Positions 35,045-42,729 of a DNA stretch of 64,000 nt are shown here, piece by piece. Each line of letters starts with the position of its first letter. The first letter of the stretch is position 1. The translations under genes were made by a program, and so were the position numbers. A model generated the notes under the pieces. The model made no database searches and was not told where the DNA came from. It was given only the letters and a program-made list of their open reading frames with translations. The stretch lies in the NCBI RefSeq assembly GCF_017313275.1, contig NZ_JAFLNM010000001.1, positions 1,856,457 through 1,920,456 on the forward strand, in the 5' to 3' direction. The stretch comes from Flagellimonas profundi. GTDB lineage: Bacteria > Bacteroidota > Bacteroidia > Flavobacteriales > Flavobacteriaceae.

Positions 35045-35866
35045 CTATTTCAGTTTAGCCAGTTCAATTTCCATTTCTTGCTGGATTTCCTTTGCCTTTT
35101 TTGCAGCAATTTCTGCAAAATCCAACTCGTTGGAAGCATATAAAATGCCACGGGAAGAATTCACCAACAAACCTACATCCTTGGTAATTCCGTATTTGCA
35201 CACTTCCTGTAAACTTCCACCTTGCGCACCGACCCCGGGCACCAATAAAAAGTTTTCTGGAACAATCTTTCGGATATCTTCCAAATACGTGGCCTTCGTT
35301 GCCCCTACCACATACATCAACCGTTCTGAGCCTTTGTACATTTTGGAAACGGACAACACTTCTTTGTACAGTTCCTGCCCATCCACCTTTTTGGTCTGAA
35401 AATCAAAAGCACCTTGGTTGGATGTAAGGGCCAATAAAATGGTATGCCTATCCTCGAACTCCAAAAAGGGTTCCACAGAATCCTTGCCCATATAGGGCGC
35501 AATGGTTATGGAGTCAAAGTCCATGGTCTCAAAAAAAGCCTTGGCATAGCGTGTGGAAGTATTCCCTATATCCCCACGCTTGGCATCCGCAATGGTGAAT
35601 ATTTCGGGATGGTTTGCATTCAAATACTCCATGGTTCGCTCCAAGGACCTCCACCCTTGTAGGCCATAGGCTTCATAAAAAGCGATATTAGGTTTATAGG
35701 CCACACAATAAGCATGTGTAGCATCTATAATAGCTTTATTAAAAGCAAAAATGGGATCATCTTCTTTTAGGAGATGCTTCGGTATTTTATCCAAATCGGT
35801 GTCGAGACCAACACAGAGGAACGATTTCTTTTGATGTATTTGGGCAATTAAGTCTTCAATCTTCAT
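35045..35866 (-). CDS. pyrF: Orotidine 5'-phosphate decarboxylase (subfamily 2)
   Basis: 273 residues, TIM barrel. The catalytic motif [16 protein letters not shown] (about 94-109) with the Asp-Lys-Asp set is clear, as is the N-terminal [14 protein letters not shown] and the phosphate-binding VPGVGAQGG. Length of about 270 is that of the subfamily 2 enzymes common in Bacteroidota. Converts OMP to UMP, the last step of de novo pyrimidine synthesis. Separated from prfA by 41 bp in the same direction, so co-transcription is likely. Confidence 0.95.
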   Translation of the reverse strand: MKIEDLIAQIHQKKSFLCVGLDTDLDKIPKHLLKEDDPIFAFNKAIIDATHAYCVAYKPNIAFYEAYGLQGWRSLERTMEYLNANHPEIFTIADAKRGDIGNTSTRYAKAFFETMDFDSITIAPYMGKDSVEPFLEFEDRHTILLALTSNQGAFDFQTKKVDGQELYKEVLSVSKMYKGSERLMYVVGATKATYLEDIRKIVPENFLLVPGVGAQGGSLQEVCKYGITKDVGLLVNSSRGILYASNELDFAEIAAKKAKEIQQEMEIELAKLK

Positions 35867-35907
35867 TTTGATAGGGTCTCGATCGTACGGGAGTTGAATT
35901 TAACAGA

Positions 35908-36984
35908 TTAAAATATCTCCGAAGCTTCTTTGAGTTTCTCGGTGTTTTCCACCAGCATCAACTCATCGATTATTTTTTGGATATCACCGTTCATAATATT
36001 CTGCAGATCGTAAAGGGTCAGCCCAATTCTGTGATCGGTCACCCTGCCCTGCGGATAATTGTAGGTACGGATTTTGGCCGAACGGTCACCACTACTTACC
36101 TGAGAGTTACGTTTGGCGGCATCTTCAGCTTGTTTTTTGGCCAATTCCATATCGTACAAACGGGAACGAAGCACTTTAAACGCTTTGTCCTTGTTTTTGT
36201 GCTGGGATTTTTCATCCTGACATTGCGCCACGATACCCGTAGGTTCGTGCGTTAAACGCACTGCAGAATAGGTGGTGTTTACCGACTGTCCGCCTGGTCC
36301 GGACGAGCAGAAATAATCGATCCGAACATCTTTTGGGTCTATCTGAACATCAAACTCCTCTGCTTCGGGAATCACCATTACGGTAGCTGCACTGGTATGC
36401 ACCCTACCTTGGGTCTCGGTCTGTGGAACACGCTGCACACGGTGCACCCCTGCCTCAAACTTAAGCGTTCCGTAAACATCTTCGCCGTTTACCTCAAAGT
36501 GGATTTCCTTGTATCCGCCGCTAGTTCCCTCGCTCAAGTCGATAACATTGGTCTTCCAACCCTTGGATTCGCAATATTTGGTATACATACGGAACAAATC
36601 GCCCGCAAAAATACTGGCCTCATCACCTCCCGTTCCCGCACGGATCTCCATTACCACGTTTTTCTCGTCCTCAGGGTCTTTGGGAATAAGTAAGTATTTG
36701 ATTTCCTCTTCCAATTTGGGCATGGCACTTTTGGCCTCATCCAACTGCATTTTGGCCATTTCCACCATTTCCTCATCACTTCCATCTGCGATGATTTCCT
36801 CGGCCTCCTCAATATTCTTGGTAAGGGTAATGTATTCGTCACGCTTATCGCAGAGCACTTTAAGGTCCTTATACTCCTTATTGAGCTTTACGTACCTTTT
36901 TTGGTCAGCAATAATTTCGGGTTGTATGATCAGGTCCGAAACCTCATCAAAACGCTGTTTTACAATGTTGAGTTTGTCTAGCAT
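35908..36984 (-). CDS. prfA: Peptide chain release factor 1
   Basis: 358 residues. The peptidyl-tRNA hydrolysis motif GGQ is in [12 protein letters not shown] and the stop-codon recognition tripeptide PxT is PQT in [15 protein letters not shown], which marks RF1 (UAA/UAG) rather than RF2. The N-terminal helical domain and C-terminal [17 protein letters not shown] are full length. No frameshift is present. Unusually for this genome it is preceded by a perfect AGGAGG. Confidence 0.97.
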   Translation of the reverse strand: MLDKLNIVKQRFDEVSDLIIQPEIIADQKRYVKLNKEYKDLKVLCDKRDEYITLTKNIEEAEEIIADGSDEEMVEMAKMQLDEAKSAMPKLEEEIKYLLIPKDPEDEKNVVMEIRAGTGGDEASIFAGDLFRMYTKYCESKGWKTNVIDLSEGTSGGYKEIHFEVNGEDVYGTLKFEAGVHRVQRVPQTETQGRVHTSAATVMVIPEAEEFDVQIDPKDVRIDYFCSSGPGGQSVNTTYSAVRLTHEPTGIVAQCQDEKSQHKNKDKAFKVLRSRLYDMELAKKQAEDAAKRNSQVSSGDRSAKIRTYNYPQGRVTDHRIGLTLYDLQNIMNGDIQKIIDELMLVENTEKLKEASEIF

Positions 36985-36992
36985 AAATCAAT

Positions 36993-36998
36993 CCTCCT
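36993..36998 (-). promoter_or_regulatory. Shine-Dalgarno site of prfA
   Basis: AGGAGG on the minus strand, 8 nt before the prfA ATG. Most genes in this window have no such site, so it is an exception. Confidence 0.6.
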
Positions 36999-37043
36999 AT
37001 AGGAATGCGAATTTACGATTAATTTGTACATTTAATAAATACC

Positions 37044-37343
37044 ATGGTTCCATTATTCCGTCTTAAAACATACCTACTGGTTTTTCTTTTCTATAAAACC
37101 ATTCTCTTGGCTTCCACATTGATAGCAATTCTGTTCATGCTTTTTAAAGCACCTTTTTCTTCAATAATTGTTTTGAAACTGATTTTTATCGGATTATTCA
37201 TCCTAAGGTTTTCAGATTCAAGATATTCAAAAGATTTGGTTTTATATCAAAACTTCGGGATTTCCAAGGTCGGTTTATTGTCTCTTTCCTTTGCATTTGA
37301 TTTACTGATATCCGTAATTGTTTATATCATCTTTTTCTTTTGA
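37044..37343 (+). CDS. Small membrane protein paired with an ABC ATPase
   Basis: 99 residues with three hydrophobic helices (about 7-34, 38-54, 75-99) and a short polar loop (SRYSKDLVLYQNFGISK). It ends in IIFFF. Its TGA stop overlaps the TTG start of the ATPase gene (TTGA, 37340-37343), so the two are translated together. Likely the membrane part of a mini-transporter or a regulator of the ATPase; not a recognised family. Confidence 0.55.
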   Translation: MVPLFRLKTYLLVFLFYKTILLASTLIAILFMLFKAPFSSIIVLKLIFIGLFILRFSDSRYSKDLVLYQNFGISKVGLLSLSFAFDLLISVIVYIIFFF

Positions 37344-38005
37344 TTCTTGAAATCGACAACATAGAACTTTCCTTTGATGGCAAAACCATTTTGAGAGGTG
37401 TGTATTTAAAAGCCGAGAAGGGAAAAGTCACTGGAATTTTGGGAAGAAACGGCTCTGGAAAAACTTCTTTGCTCAACATTTTATTCGGAAGTTTAAGTCC
37501 AAAATACAAATCCATCCGGATTGATGGCAAATTGATAAAATCGCCATTGTTCCAAAAAAATCAAGTGGCTTATTTACCTCAACAAAGGTTGCTTACCAGA
37601 AATATGAAAGTTGGCAGCAGCCTCAAATTGTTCAATGTTGATTGGGGGACCTTTATAAATGATTTTGAACACTTCAAACCCTTTAAAAATCACTATACCT
37701 CCAATCTGTCCGGTGGTGAACTCAGATTGTTGGAAACCTACCTCATATTGAACAGCGACAAAAATATTATCCTTCTTGATGAACCCTTTTCTAATTTAGC
37801 ACCCCTGTACGTTTCGAAAATCAAGGATATCATTGCGCATAAAAAAGTGGATAAAATTATACTACTTACAGATCATTTGTATGAAGAAATAGTGTCGTTA
37901 AGTGATGATCTATATTTCCTGAAAAATGGGTGCTCTAAATTGATCTACAATATGGAAGACCTCGAAAGCGAAGGGTATTTACCTATCAATTCCCAACAAA
38001 AGTAG
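37340..38005 (+). CDS. ABC transporter ATP-binding protein (TTG start)
   Basis: 221 residues. Walker A GRNGSGKT (about 35-42), signature LSGGELRLL, Walker B NIILLDEPFSNLAP and H-loop LLTDHLYEE. No ATG is available in frame, so translation starts at TTG 37340, inside the upstream stop. Only a 99-residue membrane partner is present; no large permease gene adjoins. The 3' end overlaps the convergent DUF3570 gene by 20 bp. Substrate unknown. Confidence 0.85.
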   Translation: MILEIDNIELSFDGKTILRGVYLKAEKGKVTGILGRNGSGKTSLLNILFGSLSPKYKSIRIDGKLIKSPLFQKNQVAYLPQQRLLTRNMKVGSSLKLFNVDWGTFINDFEHFKPFKNHYTSNLSGGELRLLETYLILNSDKNIILLDEPFSNLAPLYVSKIKDIIAHKKVDKIILLTDHLYEEIVSLSDDLYFLKNGCSKLIYNMEDLESEGYLPINSQQK

Positions 38006-39281
38006 TCCCCAGGGTAACGATGAACGCATTAAGGCCATCACTCCTATCGTATTGGCTAAATCGCAGGTTAATGGTTTTCAATCCAAAATTAAGGACTCGA
38101 GCACTTGTAAAAATATCCTTGTACTGCACCCCAATCCCATATTGATGGGCATCGTAGTTCGACAAATCATAATCCGAAGTATAAAACTCGTAGGTGGACA
38201 ACGCCTGTTCTTTGGGATAAAAATAATCCGCAGCGGTTTGGGTATAGTAGCGGTAGGTCGGATACAAGGTAAATTTATCCGTAAGCTTAAAGGGAACTTC
38301 CAGACTTGCCGTGTGCGAACTCACGCCCCAATCATCCCAATAAAAACGGTAGTAGGAACGCAGAATCACCAAATCGTTCAAATAATAATTCAACCGACCG
38401 CCCAGAGGTATTTTAAATCGGTTATCGGGCAATTGCTCCACATTATCCGCCAATTGGAACTCATCAATATAAAAATCCTCAAAATCGGCAAAGTAGACCC
38501 GTTGGAATGGCGTACTCAATAATCCGTTCTGGGAAACCAAATCCATAAACAACGCTCCCTGCAATTTTTGGCTCAAAATCTGGGAGAAGCTTAGGGAAAG
38601 TGAGTAAGAATTCCTGTTCTCGTTATCAAACGCTGTAAAAAGTGGATTGTAAGTGCCGTTTCCCGTGATGCGATCATCAAAAAAACCATCGCGTAACTCT
38701 ATCGGGTATTGTGAATTCCACTTATCCAAAAACACACGACCGCTAAGGGTAATTTCAGTGTTTTTTTCATTGAACAATTTAGTAAAGCTACCACCAAACC
38801 CTATCGAAAAATAATCGTATTCCGATGAAAAATAGGCATTGGCACTCCAAATGGTGTTCCGGTCGTCCGAGCTATGCTGATAGGTTGGATTGATATAGGC
38901 CAACACATCCTTCCGTGATTCACCCGAAGAGGCATCAAAAGGAGTAACATTGAGACCCCCATCCAACGGATTCACGTTACTGGAAGATGCCGAAGTATAG
39001 GCCGACAGCCCAACATCCACCGTTAAAATATCATCTTCGTTCATGGGCATTCGAAGGACAATGCTGGAAGTGGCATCCGTTAATTCCTCGGTGCCCTCAC
39101 CTCCAGTTACGGCAGCATTTTGACCATCTTGGTTGTAATAACTGAACAACAAATCGACCTCACTTGCCTCCAAAACCCTTCGCTTGTAAGAGGTATCACC
39201 TTGCTGTGCCCACCCCATGAACGTCACAAAAAAGAACAGGACTGCGGAAACGGGTTTTGATGATTTGGACAACTGGATCAT
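37986..39281 (-). CDS. DUF3570 outer-membrane beta-barrel protein
   Basis: 431 residues. Signal peptide ending TFMGWAQ, then a barrel with many aromatic alternating strands (about 20 strands). The DUF3570 family is recognised from the N-terminal YKRRVLEASEVDLLFSYYNQDG, the FDASSGESRKDVLAYINP segment, and the repeated sheared YSLSLSFSQILSQKL, YYRFYWDDWGVSSHTA motifs. Last gene of the Rieske-thioredoxin-ApbE-DUF4266-DUF3570 unit. The segment DASSGES resembles the D-x-x-[ST]-G-A-[ST] motif flavinylated by ApbE, with Glu in place of Ala (inference). Function unknown. Confidence 0.88.
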   Translation of the reverse strand: MIQLSKSSKPVSAVLFFFVTFMGWAQQGDTSYKRRVLEASEVDLLFSYYNQDGQNAAVTGGEGTEELTDATSSIVLRMPMNEDDILTVDVGLSAYTSASSSNVNPLDGGLNVTPFDASSGESRKDVLAYINPTYQHSSDDRNTIWSANAYFSSEYDYFSIGFGGSFTKLFNEKNTEITLSGRVFLDKWNSQYPIELRDGFFDDRITGNGTYNPLFTAFDNENRNSYSLSLSFSQILSQKLQGALFMDLVSQNGLLSTPFQRVYFADFEDFYIDEFQLADNVEQLPDNRFKIPLGGRLNYYLNDLVILRSYYRFYWDDWGVSSHTASLEVPFKLTDKFTLYPTYRYYTQTAADYFYPKEQALSTYEFYTSDYDLSNYDAHQYGIGVQYKDIFTSARVLNFGLKTINLRFSQYDRSDGLNAFIVTLGTTFVGN

Positions 39282-39312
39282 AAGTTTTTAAATCGATTGG
39301 ACAGATTCATTA

Positions 39313-39522
39313 TCAATTACATCCGCATCCACCTCCTGTTTTACCGCCATTGGCACCAGAGGAAGCTTCCCTGTAAATATGGAAATTGGTCTCGAACCGT
39401 TCGCACGGTCTTGCACTCAACTGCATTTCTTCGTCGTTCACGTATACCTTATCGTATTCCCGGACGGCTACGCAGGAACTGGAAAAAATCAAAAGCAACA
39501 ATAAAAAAAACGGTTTTCCCAT
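39313..39522 (-). CDS. DUF4266 small lipoprotein with Gly/Cys tail
   Basis: 69 residues. Lipoprotein signal ending FSSSC (Cys17), the conserved VREYDKVYVNDEEMQL segment, and a glycine-rich end SSGANGGKTGGGCGCN carrying a CGC pair at the extreme C-terminus. DUF4266 usually neighbours DUF3570 and ApbE in Bacteroidota. The terminal cysteines could bind metal or be handled by the thioredoxin encoded two genes upstream (inference). Gaps of 12 bp to apbE and 31 bp to DUF3570 suggest a single transcript. Confidence 0.88.
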   Translation of the reverse strand: MGKPFFLLLLLIFSSSCVAVREYDKVYVNDEEMQLSARPCERFETNFHIYREASSGANGGKTGGGCGCN

Positions 39523-39534
39523 ATATTAAATGTA

Positions 39535-40530
39535 CTAATTCGTATCGAACATGATACCTGAACTTTTATGAACTTTATTCTCGGAATCCACCACAACGGC
39601 CTCTACCCCATCAATCTGATTGATCATATGCAAACCTACATCTCGGCCCATTGTAAAAACGGCAGTTGCCAAAGCATCGCACAATTCTGCTTGTTTGGCG
39701 AAAATGGAGACACTATTGATGCCTTTGGTCGGGTAACCCGTTCTGGGATCTATGATATGCGAATATTTCTCTCCATTTAACATAATATATTTTTCGTAGT
39801 TTCCCGAAGTGGCCACAGAGGACTCCACTATGGGCAACCAACTAAACACCTTGTCCTTACTGAGTGGATTGGCGATACCCACCAACCATTTTTCTCCCGT
39901 CACCTTGGTTCCCCAAGTTGTCAAGTCGCCAGAAGCATTGATGATGCCACCTTTTACATCCTTGGAAACGAGAAGATCCTTTGCCCTATCGGCGGCATAG
40001 CCCTTACCAATGGCACCAAATCCAATGCGCATCCCTTTTTCGGGAAGGAATACGGTTTGGTTTTCCACATCCAATTGAATCTTTTTAAACCCTACTTTTG
40101 AAACCGAATTACGAATTTCCGCTTCGGTCGGAACTTTATCCATGGTACCATCGAACTTCCAGATATGGTCCATAGAGGCGTAGGTAATATCAAAGGCCCC
40201 ATCGGTTAGTTCGGATATTTTAATGGCCCGCTCAATCAGGTTAAACAGCTCCCGACTTACCTTAACGGGCTTTATTCCCGCATTTTTGTTGATCAGGGAC
40301 GTTTCCGAATTTTCGTTCCAAGATGAAATGACACTTTCTATTCGCTCAATTTCGGAAACCGCTACATCTATGTTGATATATCCAATTTCCTCGTTCGGTG
40401 CCACCACAGTAATCTCGAACCGGGTACCCATCAATTTCAGGGTCTTTTTTACCGTAACATCCGTTTGCCTCGACTGCCCGAACGACAGCAGGCAACAAAG
40501 ACTGCAGGCCAAGGCACCAAAGGTTTTCAT
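39535..40530 (-). CDS. apbE: FAD:protein FMN transferase (ApbE family)
   Basis: 331 residues with a signal peptide (ALACSLCCLLSFGQ). ApbE motifs: LMGTRFEITV, NENSETSLINKNAG, GFGAIGKGYAADRAKDLL, INASGDLTTWG and HIIDPRTGYPTKG, followed by the metal-site region LCDALATAVFTMG. It attaches FMN covalently to a Thr/Ser of exported redox proteins. The target is expected nearby: DUF3570 or DUF4266 are candidates, no Nqr/Rnf subunit or FMN-binding domain protein is in the window. Overlaps the thioredoxin gene by 4 bp. Confidence 0.93.
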   Translation of the reverse strand: MKTFGALACSLCCLLSFGQSRQTDVTVKKTLKLMGTRFEITVVAPNEEIGYINIDVAVSEIERIESVISSWNENSETSLINKNAGIKPVKVSRELFNLIERAIKISELTDGAFDITYASMDHIWKFDGTMDKVPTEAEIRNSVSKVGFKKIQLDVENQTVFLPEKGMRIGFGAIGKGYAADRAKDLLVSKDVKGGIINASGDLTTWGTKVTGEKWLVGIANPLSKDKVFSWLPIVESSVATSGNYEKYIMLNGEKYSHIIDPRTGYPTKGINSVSIFAKQAELCDALATAVFTMGRDVGLHMINQIDGVEAVVVDSENKVHKSSGIMFDTN

Positions 40531-40964
40531 TTGAGGAATTTATTCAGGGTCTTGATATATTTTTCAGGACTGGTTCGGGCCACAAAACCTGTGGTGCCCA
40601 AAACATTTTGGTCTTTGTCCATAACCACCACCAATGGAAAATAACCTCTTGGGTTATATTTTTCTACCAAGGACTTATTTACATTCAGTTTTTCCTCCGA
40701 CAATTGGTTCTTCTTTTTACGTGGGAAGTCCGCATCATACATAACATAATGTTCCAAAGCATATGCCTTGAACTCATCGCTATCAAAAATATGTCGTTTT
40801 AAGCGGATGCAGGGAGCACACCAATCGGAGCCCGAAAACACCAAAACAATGGGTTTGTCCTCAGCGGAGGCCTTGGCCAGTGCATCATCAAAATTTTCTT
40901 GCCATTGTTGCGCCTGAAGCATACCAAAACTGGCAAATAGCAATATGTAGATTATTTTTTTCAT
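40527..40964 (-). CDS. Exported thioredoxin-like protein
   Basis: 145 residues. Signal peptide IIYILLFASFGMLQAQ, then a thioredoxin fold with WCAPC in SGSDWCAPCIRLKRHIF. Of the thioredoxin_7 type: VLVFSGSDWCAPC and FPLVVVMDKDQNVLGTTGF. Reductive or oxidative action on cysteines outside the cytoplasm; the neighbours with cysteine pairs are DUF4266 (CGC) and the Rieske protein. Overlaps apbE by 4 bp and follows the Rieske gene by 19 bp. Confidence 0.92.
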   Translation of the reverse strand: MKKIIYILLFASFGMLQAQQWQENFDDALAKASAEDKPIVLVFSGSDWCAPCIRLKRHIFDSDEFKAYALEHYVMYDADFPRKKKNQLSEEKLNVNKSLVEKYNPRGYFPLVVVMDKDQNVLGTTGFVARTSPEKYIKTLNKFLK

Positions 40965-40983
40965 TCAATTTGGGATTCAAAAA

Positions 40984-41424
40984 CTATTCATAAACCCGTA
41001 ATATGGAACCATTTAGTTCCGTATTGTACACCTTCAAAGCTCTAGCTGGGTTTCCATCCACTTGATTGAGCGGGGTCCCATCTTGATCAAATCGTGAACC
41101 GTGGACATCGCAATAGAAAATACCACCGCTCTGATCCACAAAACGCACCTGATCGTAGGATTGATGGCTACAAACCTGGCTTGCCGCCACATACTCACCT
41201 TGTAGGTTTCTGGCTATAACCACTAAGTTCTTCAAAATAAAACCGCCATTTTCGGAAAGATTGGATGCTTCAGCTGAAGTAAGGTCGACAGTAAAATCAA
41301 CTCCTGTGGGTTCATCCACTAAGTTACCATCAACTTCATCCTTAGAACATCCTTGCAAACAGGGAAATGTTAGGGCAAAGGCTGCGCCTGCTCCCAAACT
41401 TCGCAGAAACTCTTTTCTTTCCAT
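40984..41424 (-). CDS. Rieske [2Fe-2S] lipoprotein
   Basis: 146 residues. The N-terminus ERKEFLRSLGAGAAFALTFPCLQGCSKDE combines a Tat-like R-K-x-F-L motif with a lipobox (LQGC). The Rieske cluster ligands are Cys-x-His in VCSHQSYD and Cys-x2-His in FYCDVHGSRFDQDG. Small soluble-domain Rieske without TM anchor, so anchored only by lipid. An electron carrier in the envelope; no cytochrome b/c1 gene is next to it. First gene of the unit with thioredoxin and ApbE. Confidence 0.93.
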   Translation of the reverse strand: MERKEFLRSLGAGAAFALTFPCLQGCSKDEVDGNLVDEPTGVDFTVDLTSAEASNLSENGGFILKNLVVIARNLQGEYVAASQVCSHQSYDQVRFVDQSGGIFYCDVHGSRFDQDGTPLNQVDGNPARALKVYNTELNGSILRVYE

Positions 41425-41471
41425 AGCGTGAGGTTTATATTATCAAACGCTATTTCGAGAGAAATCGTATG

Positions 41472-42650
41472 CTAGTATTCAAACTTGCCATACTGGCTCT
41501 GGATGGTCAATTTTTTACCTTCGGATGATTCGACCCTTCCAATAATCTGGGCATCCACATTAAAACTTTGGGAGATGGCAATGATTTCTTCGGCAATCTT
41601 CCCATCAACATACAGCTCCATGCGATGGCCACAATTAAACACTTGATACATTTCTTTCCAATCCGTTCCAGATTGCTCTTGAATGAGTTTGAACAAAGGT
41701 GGAATGGAAAACAGGTTGTCCTTGATAATGTGAAGGTCCTCCACAAAGTGAAGGATTTTGGTTTGCGCACCGCCACTGCAATGCACCATTCCATGAATTT
41801 CGTCAGAAGTATATTTTTGCAGCACTTTTTTTATGATGGGCGCATACGTTCGTGTGGGTGACAACACCAATTTGCCCGCATCAAGCGGTGAATCCGGAAC
41901 TTCGTCCGTTAGTTTGGTATTGCCCGAATACACCAATTCCCCAGGAACCGATGCATCAAAACTTTCTGGATATTTTTCTGCCAAGTATTTAGAAAATACA
42001 TCGTGTCGGGCAGAGGTCAAACCGTTACTGCCCATTCCCCCATTATACTCGGTTTCGTAACTCGCTTTTCCGAAGGAAGCCAAACCAACAATTACATCTC
42101 CCGCCTTAATATTGGCATTGTCGATGACATTTTTTCGCTCCATTCTTGCGGTTACCGTGGAATCCACGATTATGGTACGTACCAAATCCCCTACATCGGC
42201 AGTTTCACCTCCCGTGGAACGGATGGTAATCCCATGCTTGTCCAAATCGGATATCAGTTCCTCGGTTCCATTGATGATAGCTGAAATTACCTCGCCGGGA
42301 ATCAGGTTTTTGTTTCGCCCAATGGTGGACGACAGCATTATATTATCGGTGGCACCCACGCAGATCAGGTCATCCACGTTCATAATGAGTGCATCTTGTG
42401 CAATCCCTTTCCAAACGGAAACATCCCCAGTTTCCTTCCAATACATATAGGCCAAAGAGGATTTGGTCCCTGCACCGTCGGCGTGCATTACCAAACAATG
42501 GTCTTCGCTACCTGTTAAATAATCGGGCACAATTTTACAGAACGCTTTCGGGAAAAGTCCTTTATCAATGTTTTTTATGGCGTTGTGCACATCTTCCTTG
42601 GAGGCAGAAACACCTCGTTGTGCATATCTTTTACTGGTATCCGATGACAT
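41472..42650 (-). CDS. purM: Phosphoribosylformylglycinamidine cyclo-ligase (AIR synthase)
   Basis: 392 residues, AIR-synthase fold. Motifs: SKRYAQRGVSASKEDVHNAI, MHADGAGTKSSLAYMYW, QDALIMNVDDLICVGATDNIML and VGLASFGKASYETEYNGGMGSNG; C-terminal part with GHRMELYV. It differs from E. coli PurM in length and motif detail, as is usual in Bacteroidota. ATP-dependent ring closure of FGAM to AIR in purine synthesis. The ORF is intact. Lies between glnN and the redox cluster, with a 47-bp gap to the latter. Confidence 0.85.
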   Translation of the reverse strand: MSSDTSKRYAQRGVSASKEDVHNAIKNIDKGLFPKAFCKIVPDYLTGSEDHCLVMHADGAGTKSSLAYMYWKETGDVSVWKGIAQDALIMNVDDLICVGATDNIMLSSTIGRNKNLIPGEVISAIINGTEELISDLDKHGITIRSTGGETADVGDLVRTIIVDSTVTARMERKNVIDNANIKAGDVIVGLASFGKASYETEYNGGMGSNGLTSARHDVFSKYLAEKYPESFDASVPGELVYSGNTKLTDEVPDSPLDAGKLVLSPTRTYAPIIKKVLQKYTSDEIHGMVHCSGGAQTKILHFVEDLHIIKDNLFSIPPLFKLIQEQSGTDWKEMYQVFNCGHRMELYVDGKIAEEIIAISQSFNVDAQIIGRVESSEGKKLTIQSQYGKFEY

Positions 42651-42672
42651 ATGAAAGATTTGGGCAAAAATA

Positions 42673-42707
42673 ACGGAAAGCCATCAAATTATTGATATGC
42701 TTTCCGT
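42673..42707 (-). terminator. Terminator of glnN
   Basis: Stem acggaaagc / gctttccgt (9 bp); inside it atcaa/ttgat can extend the pairing. A T-rich stretch follows on the minus strand. Lies 22 bp beyond the glnN stop and just before purM. Confidence 0.65.
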
Positions 42708-42729
42708 CTTTTCCTTTTTATGTACTGTT

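Noticed and set aside
36509..37066. 185-codon plus-strand frame across the prfA start
   Set aside because: Shadow of prfA, Ser-rich low-complexity translation typical of antisense reading.
38052..38522. 156-codon plus-strand frame inside DUF3570
   Set aside because: Antisense to the barrel gene; translation looks like noise.
39297..39554. 85-codon plus-strand frame across the DUF4266 gene
   Set aside because: Antisense to the DUF4266 lipoprotein, which has a proper signal and family features.
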